Positions 45,247 through 56,900 of a stretch of 64,000 nucleotides of DNA are shown here, piece by piece (the stretch's first letter is position 1; each line of letters begins with the position of its first letter). The notes beneath the pieces were generated by a model. The model searched no databases, was not told the origin of the DNA, and saw nothing but the letters and a program-made list of their open reading frames with translations. Location: assembly GCF_029962835.1 (NCBI RefSeq), contig NC_080581.1, positions 21,714,001 through 21,778,000 on the forward strand. Direction: 5' to 3'. The translations under genes were made by a program, and so were the position numbers. Origin of the DNA: Magnolia sinica (taxonomy: Eukaryota; Streptophyta; Magnoliopsida; Magnoliales; Magnoliaceae).

Positions 45247-45249
<3 letters not shown>

Positions 45250-45252
<3 letters not shown>

Positions 45253-46225
45253 AAATAGAGGATTATTACCGACGGTTTTGTACGTTGGTAAAAACAATTA
45301 GCGACGGTTTTCAGCCGTCGGGAAAAATTTTCATATTTATTTTTGGTGATGAAATTAATCATTGGTAAAAACACTTTTATTAAAAGTGAGTTTTCGGACG
45401 GGGTGGGAATTTTTAGTCCGTGGCGGGAACCTTTCCCCGATGGTTTTAGTTCGTCGGGAAAAGCACTTTTACCGATGAAGATAGGTTTCATTGGTAAAAA
45501 CATAGTACCAGATTTTTTCCGACAATTTAGGTCCGTCAGGAAAAGCACTCGTATCGACAAAAATAGTTTTCGTCGATAATAGCATTGTATCGGATTTTTG
45601 CTGACGGTTTATGTCTGTCGGGAAAATAGTTTTACCTACGAAATCAAAATTTTGTTGGTAAAAGTAAAATTTTCGATTTCTTATTCTTTTCAAAAAATCA
45701 AAACAACCATTACCGATGAAAATTTTCTTCGATAAAAATGGATTTTACCTACGAAATTATAATTACATTGGTAAAAGTAAACTTTTCAATTTTTTTTTCA
45801 AAAATTCAAAACAACCATTATCGACGAAAATTTTCATCGGTCAAAAAGACTTTTACCTATGAAATTATAATTTTGTCGGGAAAAGTAATTTTTCCAATTT
45901 TTTTTTCAAAAATTCAAAAGAGCCATTACCGACGAAAATTTTCGTCAGTAAAAAGGAATTTTACCTACGAAAGTATAACTTCATCAGTAAAAGTAAATTT
46001 TTTCTTTTTTTTTTTTCAAAAATTCAAAATAGCCATTATCGAAAAAAATGTTCATCGGTAAAAAGGACTTTTACCTACGAAATTATAATTTTGTTGGTAA
46101 AAGTAAATTTTCAAAATTTTTTTTTCAAAAATTCAAAACAGCCATTGTTGACAAAAATTTTCATTGGAAAAAGGACTTTTACCTACAAAATTAGAATTTC
46201 GTCGGTAAAAAAACATATTTCTTGT
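45250..46225. mobile_element. CACTA-like subterminal repeat array (CGTCGGTAAAA), non-autonomous
   Basis: The first part has ACCGACGGTTTTGTACGTTGG and related CCGTCGGGAAAA phrases. From about 45650 there are five ~109-bp tandem units (anchor CCATT at 45707, 45815, 45923, 46033, 46142) containing CGACGAAAATTTTCGTCGG-type palindromes and TTTACCTACGAAATTATAA. The left edge (ACAGAAAAATAGAGG) and right edge (ATTTCTTGTA) look like worn CACTA ends (CACTACAAGAAAA). Such motifs are typical CACTA subterminal repeats; the assignment is an inference. Confidence 0.5.
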
Positions 46226-46231
46226 ACGGCT

Positions 46232-46815
46232 AAAAGTCTACATTTAAGAATATTGAAAAAAATTATGAATCTTGAAAGAATAATTTTTAAAATTTTTGAC
46301 AATTGTGAAAAAATTGAGAATTTTGATAAAAAATTGAGTTTTGAAAAAGATTTGAATTTTGAATTTTATAAGAACTAAGAATTTTTTTAAATTTCGAGAA
46401 CTTTTAAAAAGTTAGGAATTGTTTTTTTTGAAAAATTAAGAATAAAAAAATGATAATTATGAAAAAGTATAATTTTTTTTTAAAATTAAGAATTTTAAAA
46501 AAAATTAAGAAATTTGAAATTTTTGAAAAAAAAATAAGAATTTTGAATTTGAGAATCTTGAAACAAATTGGAAAATTTTAAAAAATTGAGAAATTTCAAA
46601 TAATTGAAAATTCTGAAAAATAAAATAAAAATTAAGAATTGATTTTTTTTTTTTAAATTTTTAAAAAACTGAGATTTTTAAATTTTTTTGATAAATTTCT
46701 ACAAATTTATATTCTTGAAAAAATTTAGAATTAAAAAAAAAATTTAAGAATCTTGATTTTTTTTCTTTTGAGAATTTTCGTAAAATTGATAAAATTAAGA
46801 ATTAATTTTAGTGCA
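46232..46815. other. A/T-rich low-complexity DNA
   Basis: Variations of AATTAAGAATTTTGAAAAAA. No gene. Confidence 0.75.
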
Positions 46816-47135
46816 GGAACCCAAAAATGAAATATATCCAAATCTCATTTTGGGCCTTGCAAATGAACGAACTCGATTTCCGCATTGACTACCACATGTA
46901 TTTTAGAGAGATATAGAGAGATGAGTATACCATATTTTGTTTCTTACGGATCCAATATATCATCTCCGTGGCTTTTATTCATTTTGGAACTTGGAAGCTC
47001 GAAGCAGAGCTCTCTCTTAAAATCCCTAAGCTCCGAAAGGGAAACAAAGTGAAATCGCGTTTTACTTTTACAATTCTATCTGTCAAAATCCCCAGGCTCT
47101 GAAAGGAAAACAGATCGAAATCGTGTTTAACTTCT

Positions 47136-50100
47136 TGTAACATCTCGAAAAAATTCGTACAAAGACCCGAGTACCCCCTCAGGCAGAAATCATTAATGAG
47201 TGAATCCTTTAGTAATTAGATGAAGATTAATTAAGTACTAAACTCAAGCACCGATGGAATTAGCTTAAACTATTTTCTATACGAACTACAAGACCCAAAA
47301 CCATTGGAATCGCTAACCCAACATTACCTAAAAACCTAGGATAAATCTCAAAACCCATTTGCTCTCGGGATCACACTGAAACTCCGTATTGGACCTGGAC
47401 CACGCGTCGAAAGTCCGATGACCGCGAAACTATACGGTTATGACCGCCTTACTGGGCTTGACAAGTGTCATAGGAATCGAATCCGAATAGTATCTAGAAA
47501 CGCACAACTTGAGCCCGGAGCGAAGTATGTGAGAAACGCGAATATCTTTAAAAAATGAACTCAAACTTAAGTAATCTGGGCTATTTACTTGCAGGCCAAA
47601 TTTAAGGTTTCTGACCATCAGAATCTAACCCAACTACACCCTTGGATCAGAGAAATTTCCCTACACATGTCAGTGTACTTGTGGCCTTAATCGAGTAACG
47701 ATAGCCGTTGAACTGAAACTGGTCCTCCTTAGTCAATCCACAAATTTGATCGGACCAAAATCTTAGCCTGGCATAGATCCATCATCAGGGAACTTTCTCC
47801 AGACCGTATGCAGGTAATGGGCCTCCAGATGAGCTCCATTGGCCCGAAACAGCCACTTTTAGGCTATAACCTAAGTATACCATGACCCTAGGGCCATTAA
47901 CTTCACTTCTGAGCCTATATAAGACCCTTAACCCACCCCTCTCTCATTTCATACGAATTCCCTAAACCCTAGGAGAGAGAAGAGAGAAAGAGAAGGAAAG
48001 AGTGAGGAGAAGTGAGAGAGAGTTGTGGTTTGTTGCTGGGATTCATTCCCGCTACTCCATATGCTGAATCCCCTCTTCCATGTCGCTATACCAGCGATTT
48101 TGACTCCATTTTTGGGTAAAAAATCCTAAGCCTAATCTGTTTTAGGTATCCAAATAGGTAGATCGGTGAAATAGCTAACCTATTTAATGCTATAAGTAGT
48201 CATTGTGTCGTAAACAAAGGCATAGTGTACGAATCGAGTTCGTAATCGGCGTACCGATGAAAAGTGCAGACTATAAACGTTTAGGTTATGGTTTTCAAGG
48301 CTTTCAATGTCAGTTAATGATTTATGACTGACTTGATTGCTGTCACATATACTTAAATGCGATGTTTTCCATGTATTATACATATATATGAACTATGTTA
48401 AATATAATGCATCTCATGTATTTGTTGAAATGTTTGAATAAATATAGAATCATGATTTGTGCTTGCCATGATTATTGATTGAGAATACATGATTGTTGTA
48501 TGTGTGACAACTCCTTTGTGAAAGGATTTGCTACAATATATGTTATGACAAATTTATTACATGTATGATGATATGTGTAGTCTAAGTGTTTGATAAAATG
48601 CTTGAATGAGAAAATACTGATTTAAATGTATTTTATAAGGGTGTTGAGATAAGATTCTAAACTACCTTAGCTACAGGTATAGATTCCTTCTTGTAACCTA
48701 AATCTAATTACATGATTTATGTATGAAATGCATGTGTATGATGTCATGTTCACTATGGGTTATATAAAATGCTCAAATGGTTGCAATGCTTGAATTGTTT
48801 GTTCAATATTGTTATGACTATCATATGTGAGTGTTATTGCTTTGGAGTGTGATTGGGGCTACAATGTAGTCCAGGCAATCGGTAACGACTTCTGATCGAG
48901 TGGCTGAATCAGTTTTGCCACCACAGACACGTTCGAAGAATCCGAGTCCTACGGTGATTATCAACAGTGGTTAGGCCACAAGGAGTGTGTATGCACTCCA
49001 TGTGATCAGTTTATCGTGCGCTCGTACCAATTAAACCTATCAAGTAACCCGATTGACCTAATGTATATTCACCATGTATGACCTAATGTATGTTCACCAT
49101 GTATGGTCATTACTAGTACCACTTACCACTGAAAAACCCGTTTAACCTTGGTACAGCGATCCGCTAAGACTCATGAGCCGGGCATGATGGTATGGGACAC
49201 CATGGTCGAGCTGTTGGCCTACATTGGCATGACAAGTCTCCCCGTAGTGTCCAGTGAGCAACCCAAACTCGTGATCTGAATACGCTGGTATGGGACACTG
49301 TGTTCGAGTTGTCGGCCTACGTTAAGGTGACGAACCTTTCCTGTAGTGACCTCGAGTATAAACTAGGCCTACACTAAGGTGACAAGCCCTTCGTAGACTT
49401 GAAGTTGCCTATCAACTGCTTTATAAATCAAGGGTGATGTTGCCCTATAACTTGCCTATCGTATGTAACTAACTAGGATTGAAAACCCTAGATGGATCCT
49501 TGTTTGGGTAAATGATGTAAAGGGAGGTACATTGGCTTCCTGAATATGCTGTATAAATAGGTCTAATTAAGAACTTGGCTAACACGACCATGCACTGCAT
49601 TGCATGTGCCTTTGGCATGGGTGTTGATCACAGTGAGAGTTTAGCATGTGCAACCGTGAGATGATGTCATAGAGGGAGTGCAGGCGAGGGCATACATCAT
49701 TAATACATACCATTCTTGCATTAACAAGAGTACTTAGGACATGATTGTTGTACTGCTTTATCATTACTGCTTGACTGAATTGATAACATGTTAACCTTTA
49801 CCTTATAGCTCCACTAAGTTGATCACTCACTTTCACTATGGGACGGTGTTTTAAAACACCAAGCAGACTCTTTTGTAGTTTCAGATGATGGCGAGGCTTA
49901 CGAGTTGGAGCTGGTCTTTTATGACGATGAGGAGGAGTTCTCCTACATGCAACTCTCTGACGGGTCTATGTAGACATAGAGTTGCGTCGTAGGGATCGCA
50001 GGGATACAGACTAGTTGAACATTATACTTGATCATTTTGTATAATTTTGGAACTATATATGTAATTATTTAACCTGGTGACATATTCATACTCTAGTGAC

Positions 50101-50314
50101 TTACAACCACTTATATGTTTTATATATTTATCAGTCTTCCGCTTGCGTAATCTAATTGTCTCTGGAGTACGATGTGCTGATTTAGTGTAATCCCATTCAT
50201 GTTTAACGCACTAATATGAACAACATTTAATCATCATTATCTATGTTGTATAAGTGATGCGTTGGAGCTCGAGAGCTGAGCTTCTACTCAACCCTCGATT
50301 TTTGGGGCGTTACA
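47136..50314 (+). mobile_element. Solo LTR, TGTAACATCTCG family, 3.2 kb
   Basis: It begins TGTAACATCTCGAAAAAATT, ends TTTTTGGGGCGTTACA and is flanked by perfect CTTCT (47131-47135, 50315-50319). There is a TATA box (CCTATATAAGACCC, about 47913-47926) followed by a GA-rich leader. Inner partial repeats near 49190-49390 (TGGTATGGGACAC, TCGGCCTAC) are non-coding. The start and end wording resembles Tekay-type LTRs, unlike the TGTCACGCCCC family. Confidence 0.88.
47916..47923 (+). promoter_or_regulatory. TATA box of solo LTR 3
   Basis: GCCTATATAAGACCC in an LTR that is otherwise intact. It could start transcription rightward toward the captured exon mosaic, since the LTR has the same orientation. 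Confidence 0.5.
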
Positions 50315-50319
50315 CTTCT

Positions 50320-50390
50320 GCAATTCGATCATTTACAATGCCTAGAAACGTCGATTTTGTCACACCAGTAATCTCTTCGCCAATTTCAGG
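50320..50390 (+). pseudogene. Possible captured 5' leader exon of unknown gene
   Basis: ATG at 50339 reads MPRNVDFVTPVISSPIS, then TTTCAG-GTACTCG, a possible splice donor. I do not recognise the protein. It continues the leader-like sequence left of solo LTR 3. Confidence 0.35.
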
Positions 50391-51430
50391 TACTCGTTCT
50401 AACTTTTTTTCTACTAATTTCTCAACTGATATCCTTTCGAAAATCAGGAATCAGGGCAGAAATCTCTCATTTTTGTGCATTTTCCCCATTTGGTCGTTTA
50501 AAATCCAATTTTTGCATTTTTTGGTTCGATCTGAGGAGGTTTTTTTTTGCTGATTTCACTGAAATCTTGCTCGGGAAGTGGAAAATCCTGTCGTTTCTAG
50601 CTCATTTGCTGGATTTGAGCAGTTTCTGCATTGCAATATCAACGATTAGGGTTTGGTGTTCAATCTGAGAGTAAAACCTTGTTCTTTGCTACGAAACCTA
50701 CTCCATTACCGATTTTCGTGCAGGCTAGATAGACAAGGGGAATATACAATGATTGCAGCTCCTCACCGAACCGAACCCTAGCTCTTCTCTCCGTCTTCTC
50801 CAATATTTCTCTTATCTTTGTTATATCTACCATCTCTCTCTCTCTCTCTTTCTCTCTCCGATCATCATATCCTCAAAAGATAGTGGTTACACCTACAACC
50901 CACAAAGAACAGATGCCTAAGCATCTAGATCAGATAGAGCACGGATGACAGAGCAAATAACAGAGCAGATGATGGCATAAATGAGAGATACTATAAACTC
51001 AATGGCAGCAGTGGCCCTAACTTCGAGAAATGTACTAAATGTAGAGACTATTCAAGTATCCACTCCTAGGGATATACCTGAGGTTGAGGGACCTCAGTTG
51101 AAGAGGTCGATAAATCAATAGGTAATTTTTTGTTGGGATTCATTTATGTGTGATCTTTTACATACATATTTATGTTTTGTTACATTTCACTAGCCATTTA
51201 TTAAATACTCTTCAAATGTTTTCTTGTGCATTTAATAGCCATGCTTAATTTGTTGCTAGCTATAGGTTTTGTGATCCCTTCATTTTTGTAGTTCACCATC
51301 ATTTAATAGTTGGTCCCTATTTATTTTTTTCAAGTCAAGTCATATTTTTGTGTATTTATGTGTTTAACACAAAAGAATCCAAGAACTGACTCTCTTTTGC
51401 ATGCTAAGATCAATCCAAGGCCATGACAAT
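50391..51430 (+). other. Intron-like or element-internal sequence of the mosaic
   Basis: T-rich, with a CT microsatellite near 50830 and a Met/Ala/Thr-rich short stretch (50940-51120) that I cannot assign. No intact gene. Confidence 0.4.
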
Positions 51431-51444
51431 GCCAAGAACAACCA

Positions 51445-51534
51445 CCTAGTGACTTCTCTATTGCTTAGTTCCGGTTTCTGGAGCGACTACTTGTCATCCA
51501 TGGGCACTGGTGCTATAAAAGGATTTCCCAAATG
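51445..51534 (+). pseudogene. Captured exon: P4-type ATPase (phospholipid flippase)
   Basis: The frame reads SDFSIA, a TAG in place of the usual Gln, then [20 protein letters not shown] and QM, directly followed by a GTAAGA splice donor. This is the strongly conserved stretch before the last membrane helices of aminophospholipid flippases (ALA proteins). Only one exon end is present and nothing else of the ~1,100-residue protein. The premature stop makes it non-functional. Confidence 0.82.
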
Positions 51535-51684
51535 GTAAGAACTACAAAATCCCTTCTTTCTCTGCTTTCACTCAATACAAAATTGTATATTTATATGGGT
51601 TACATGGCTAATTCATACTTGTAGAAACTACATTAATTGCATTCAAATCTATTATTTCTTTTATAAGAATATTTTATTTTGCAG

Positions 51685-51760
51685 TGATTTTATTGTGAGT
51701 AGGCGACTCATGAGCAACTGTAATGACTGGTATTCCAAATTCCGAACTCAACTTGCTGCA
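51685..51760 (+). pseudogene. Captured exon of unidentified gene
   Basis: It lies between a good acceptor (TATTTTGCAG) and a donor (GTAAGC). One open frame of 25 codons reads SRRLMSNCNDWYSKFRTQL in its middle. I cannot name the family. Splice sites and position argue that it is another transduplicated exon. Confidence 0.5.
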
Positions 51761-51917
51761 GTAAGCATTTTGGATATTGTAAGTTCTTTATAATAGACTG
51801 GGAATGTACATGAATGTTCTTATTACATATTTTCCCTTGAGCATCAAGTAGCCCTGTTCCCTATCTTATTTCTTTCCTAGACCTGTAGTTGTAATATAAT
51901 CTGTTTGTGCTGTGTAG

Positions 51918-52200
51918 TTTGTTCAATATGGGAATGAGGGAAGCATTGTACTGCTCCAAGCCTACTTAGATCAAGTGAAATTTCAGAGCGAAGACTTTCA
52001 GTCAAATCCAGATCTTCTATCAGCTATCTTTAGATACTTTTTGGGTAGACCAAATTTCACCACAGTTTTCTATGAAGCACTGAGAAGTAAATTGATGAGT
52101 GAAGGATTTCTAGAAGGTCTCTCCAAGCAATTGCATTTGTCTACACCCAAGAATATTGTTGTTGGTCTTGCTCTGTCAGATTCAGGAAATACGGATTTCA
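51918..52200 (+). pseudogene. Captured exon: CCR4-NOT scaffold NOT1 (N-terminal region)
   Basis: After an acceptor (CTGTGTAG) the frame reads FVQYGNEGSIVLLQAYLDQV, then FRYFLGRPNFTTVFYEALRS, GFLEGLSKQLHLS and VVGLALSDSGNTDF. This matches the N-terminal region of plant NOT1, the large scaffold of the CCR4-NOT deadenylase, as I remember it (…YGNEGSILLLQ…, …RPNFSTVFCE…, …IGLALSDSEN…). The frame stays open to 52365 but similarity ends near 52200. There is no sign of the other ~2,200 residues. Confidence 0.75.
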
Positions 52201-52383
52201 TAATCAGAGATGAGTTGCTTGGAGGAATGTATCACACGCTCCATGAATTACATGGTGCATTTGTCCACTGTGACACCAGTGTATTTTTTCCATTTCTCTT
52301 TCATTTCATAGATCAGATGCACTTATTCCTGCATCATATTCTATTGCATTGTCTTTTGGTTTTCTAATTGATTTTGGTGATAG

Positions 52384-52591
52384 GGAAGATGATCCATGTC
52401 CCGAGCAAAAATGAGCATGCTCTTGATATGGCTACTGCAGTTCATCATCAATTAGGAGATACTAATGAGCTAAATGATGGCAATGCCTCAATGAAGAAGA
52501 GAACTAATGTGTTACTTCTTGGTGATCGCCTTGGAGATCTAGGAATGTCTGATGGTTTGAACTATGAGAACCAAATTGTTGTTGGATTCTT
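52384..52591 (+). pseudogene. Captured exon: HAD-type cytosolic 5'-nucleotidase (UMPH-1 / m7GMP nucleotidase-like)
   Basis: It is bounded by an acceptor (TTGGTGATAG) and a perfect donor (GTAAGTAA). The frame reads KMIHVPSKNEHALDMA, then NVLLLGDRLGDLGMSDGLNY and ENQIVVGFL. LLGD-LGDL-MSDG is the HAD motif with the metal-binding aspartates of pyrimidine/7-methylguanosine 5'-nucleotidases. The frame is undamaged through the exon, but the rest of the enzyme (about 300 residues) is missing. Confidence 0.85.
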
Positions 52592-53438
52592 GTAAGTAAA
52601 TCACTGCCTTTCTGTCTTTTATAGTTATAAATTGTCAGTTTTCCTTTTTCCTATGAACCGTTACTTGTAGATAACTAGTCTTAGTTGAATTTGTTGGGGT
52701 TATGTTTCAAAAGCTTGTTCCATCAGCAGAATTCCAACCAAAATGTCATATGCTACCCTAAAATTAGTTAGAATATTTCCCAGTTTCAAATGAAGTTGTA
52801 GATAACTAAATAAAAGAAGTCCTAGGAATTTTATGTTGATAGGAACAAAGCCTCGATTGCATGATCTCCCCCTGGCTTGGAAGAACTTGGCTATGTCGAG
52901 TCTAATTTAATTTACTGCACCTAGAGTTCTGAGTTGATGTGCTAATGATCTTCAGTGGAGATCCGTGTGCATTCAGACCTTGGTCAACCTTTTCATTTCA
53001 CCAGACATAATTTGTGCTGCAATTTTTTCATTAAAATTCAACCAGGTTACTTGATTATTAGTTTTTTTTTTGTAACTTTTGATAAAAGAATCTATTGATT
53101 AAGTCTAGTTTCTATTTTCGCATATACCTCTCATTTACGGCGACAATAGCAAATCACTCAAATTTAGTTTTCTGTGTGAAAGTTGTTTGGTTGAAAACAT
53201 TACACATTCTCATGTAATATCTCCACTGTATTAAATGATTCACCTTAGGAGACCATTTCAAAGGAAAGAGACCTGCTTGTTTGTTGTATTTGCCATCGCA
53301 AACACGGTGTCTGCATAAAGGTTTGGCTTGCTTAATCATTTGTTTTCTTCTTTAAAATTCTGTAGGTTTCACTCCAAAAATGAGAGGTAGACTTTATGTT
53401 GTTTGCTTTGCTTCACCCTACCTTCAATTGTCCTACAG

Positions 53439-53582
53439 TGTAATCATGAAGACTGTCAAACTGCATTTCATCCTACTTGTGTTAAACGTGCTAGCCTGCA
53501 CATGGATGTGAAGACTGATAGAGGCAAGTTTTTTCAGCACAAGGCTTATTGTGAAAAGCATAGCTTGTATCAGAAAAAGAAG
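53439..53582 (+). pseudogene. Captured exon: extended PHD finger of a chromatin protein
   Basis: It is exactly 144 bases (48 codons, phase 0 at both ends) between an acceptor (GTCCTACAG) and a GT donor. The frame reads CNHEDCQTAFHPTCVKRASL, then HKAYCEKHSLYQKKK: the second half of an extended PHD domain with its Cys and His zinc ligands (C..C…FHPTC…AYC..H). The first half of the zinc finger is missing. The parent is a PHD-finger protein that I cannot name further. Confidence 0.78.
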
Positions 53583-53982
53583 GTCATATCAATTGCTTTT
53601 GAAGAATGAACATCTTATGATGCATTGTCTTTCATACGATAAAAGTCTTATGTCACAATGCATAAGTTTATTTCCCCTACTTCATCTTGGTTTTTATCAA
53701 TTTCTACGGCTAAGAGTCTGCAACATGGACTTGATGAGGTCCGCTGCATTAACCAAATCCGGGTTAGTGAGAATGTACTACAATCCACATCTTGTTTGTT
53801 TTCTCATTCATTATCGGATCCTCCTTTTGGGTTTCCTTTCCAGCACTTCCAACTCTCAATTCTACTCTCCTTCCTTTCCCTACACACAGCCATCTGCATT
53901 TCATTTCTTGTTTGAGAGTTTCCATTTCCAGAAAAATGGAGTGATTTGAAACGAATTTCTTTCTTTGTGAAAATAAATTCAG
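53583..53982 (+). other. Intron-like spacer in the mosaic
   Basis: Short ORFs only; a readable stretch near 53720 (HGLDEVRCINQIRVSENV) is not recognised. It ends in a splice acceptor (AATAAATTCAG). Confidence 0.4.
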
Positions 53983-56900
53983 GTGCAGGCATGGGTATTT
54001 CCATGTGGTGAACTGTCACGCCCCAGACTTGGTAACCGGATTCACAAGGAACCCGATGGCTGGTTCTGGCTGCAACAGCCTCCGTAGTACCCCATTCTCG
54101 GCTCCTGAAGCAGGTTCCGATCCTGGGATCCTACAAGGAGGATTTTCATAACAATATAACCATTTCCAATACGAGCATACCCAAGATCATAACAAGTAAA
54201 TCTGAGAATAAAAAAAGGCACATATCACAAAATCCACTATGAATTTGAACTTTTACAAGTTTACATAAGGTCCAAAAGGACATACATAAGATAATAAAAG
54301 AAAGAAAGGAAGGATGCAATACTGGGTCCTCAAGCTCAGCTCTAATCCAAACTCTGCCACTGCGACACCTGCCTAGGATCTCCTGCACGCATCAATCGTG
54401 CATAAGCTTATAGAAGCTTAGAGGGTGGTGTAAGTGTGTGATAATAGTGTACAGAAGAATAATAGGAGATACAGGAAGGAGACATGCTCAATGAGAATAT
54501 CACTAGCCTTACCAAGGCTTATCATGAATATGATGTAATGAGTACTGGACGCCATACCAAGGCAATGCATGAAGGGGCTTACATAACCAATACAAATACG
54601 ATGCAAGTAATGCTAGTGCTCATAACCAAACCGTATGTCAAGTATATTTCCAATCATAAGGAAATCACCGGGGTCCATTACATTGCTGGATGACTGCCGC
54701 TCTACAGACCCCGCACAGTCAAACGAGCGTAAGAGACCTCACTACCCGCCTGTGGACAACCAATCACCAGCAAGGCCTGACGGTAGCGGACCCATTCATG
54801 AGCTGGTCAGACTCAGCCTAGCAATGCCCTCTTACATCAGGCGAGTAAGGCCACACCCCTATCCAACCGACTACATGACAGTGGGAGTCGCGGCCTAATG
54901 GTATAAGGCCCTCGTGCACTCATATATTCCACCCGGTCACGGCGTTGGAGCAGATCCTTGGTAGCATGAAAGTTTTGGAAATTTCACCCATGGGCATCCT
55001 ATGCACCCAGTATGCTCAAGTAACATTTTCGGTGTCTAAACATGGCCATCCACGATGTATCTGTGGAGGCTACAACCCTGATGAAGCAAGGGTGATAATG
55101 CTCATATTATGCAATGCCAGATGCATGAATCACACAATCAACTATGCATCAATTCCAAGCATCCAACATGCTCAAGAGGGAATATTACGTCCCTCGGGAA
55201 GACATCATGCAATGCCCAATGGCACAATCATAACCACACACACAGTGTCATCCAAGCATACAATGATGCACATGGGCCATGAAGATGGGTCTAGGCGCAT
55301 TATGCGGCGATATACAAAGTAAATTACATTCCTCCTATCCAAGAAGGAATCAAGACTAGGTACTTAGACAATATCTATAAGGAATCCCACCTCTAGTGGG
55401 GGCCCATTTACCTGGGGTAGCCCATAAGACTAAGCATACAACTACGAGTCTAAGTAATATAGAAATGAGCCTAGCAACTGTCTAAGATAAGTATCCAATC
55501 ACTTTTAAATACAATCAGACCTAGAGGGGTCCATAATGGGGACATTTAACCACCATTCCCCAAAAAGGCACATCTACCATGAACTATATGGATAAAAGGC
55601 CCAAGGCTTACATTTAAGATAAAAATAAAAGTAACCACATACATATATTCCTCATAATAAGCCATAAAAAGATATAATACCACTTTTAACAACATGGCTC
55701 TAAGAGGGAAATTAAGACCCAAGGCCCAATTCCCAATGGCCATAGAATCCATGCATTAAGTTGGACTTGGTGAGCAGCCCGCGTACACAATATACGGCCC
55801 AAAAATAGGTTTAAGTTTGGATGAAATGGGCCCCACTACATCAGCCCAATAATTAGCAATTTAAGTAGGCAACTGAGGGCCCAATACTATCCTTACCTCA
55901 GCCCACAAGTCCATCAAAATGGTGGAAGTCGGCCCAATGTATGGTTGGGCTAAGCTGGGATGTCCCTGCCCAATCTGGGCTCACTGGATGTCCCAAAATT
56001 CTGATCTTAAGATGGGGTCCTCATAAGATCACTAAAAGTGACCCAAAAGAATGCACTGATTAAGCCCAAGGATTATAAGAAAGCATAAGCATGTAACACG
56101 TACACAAGTTCTCAATATGGTGAGCCCCACAGCCAAATAAAGTTGTAACCATAAAATTGTACATCGAAGGCCCTTTGATAAACTTTTGGCCCATTTGACT
56201 TCCTGGGCCTGCTAAGGTCCAGAAATTAGTTGAGTATGTGGAAATGATCTCATGAAGGCCAACTATACTCACTGGGGGACCCCACCAGATGGAGAGTGTG
56301 TATATATCATGAAAAGATCAAGTGGGCCTGCTACTGGATTGTGAGTCCAGCAGTAACCCAAGGCAGAGAGTGCTTCCACAATCGGGTGATCCAAGGCTTG
56401 GACGGCCTGGACCAAACATGCATTAAGGTAGGTTCCACATACATGCACATTGAGCCTTAAATAAATAGCCTAAGGTCTATGGTGGGCCTTTAACCACCTA
56501 TAGAGAAACCTATGAGCTTACCTTAGGATCACCCAGGAGGACATAAAACCTCAACTGGTTTCCAAGAGGTAGCTCACCACTACCCATATAATGAAAGATC
56601 TAAGGCCTAAGCAATGTGTGGACTAGTAGGCCATACACCAAGCCCAACTCATAAGCCATATAGTGGGCCCTCAAGTAAGGTTTGGGCCCAACCACAAAGG
56701 TCATAATTCCACATATTGTGGTGGGCTTCATGGGCAGCCCAATAATTCATTTACATGGGCAAGTTTCACATTTAACACAAGTGAGTTAGGCCTCACTTTT
56801 GGCCTAAGTACAGGGTCGGTTTAATGGGCAGCCAAGGGCTCGACTTCTTGTGTATCATTGCCCCTAAGCCCATCACAATAGATAGGAGAGTATAGGCTCA

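Larger units (their letters stand above)
47021..50345 (+). repeat. 76-bp tandem duplication, second copy split by solo LTR 3
   Basis: Copy 1 begins AATCCCTAAGCTCCGAAAGG at 47021, copy 2 AATCCCCAGGCTCTGAAAGG at 47097. Copy 2 is interrupted after TTTAACTTCT and continues at 50320 (GCAATTCGATCATTT), matching ACAATTCTATCTGTC of copy 1. The sequence looks like the 5' leader of a gene. Confidence 0.8.

Noticed and set aside
45246..46231. Left end of the CACTA element that ends at 62309
   Set aside because: The subterminal motif (CGTCGGTAAAA) differs from the right-end motif (TTTAGCCTCGGTT); CACTA ends normally share their repeats.
45343..46378. Several plus-strand ORFs of 78-107 codons
   Set aside because: They are the same tandem CACTA-like repeat translated (FTYEII..VKVNF); no protein family.
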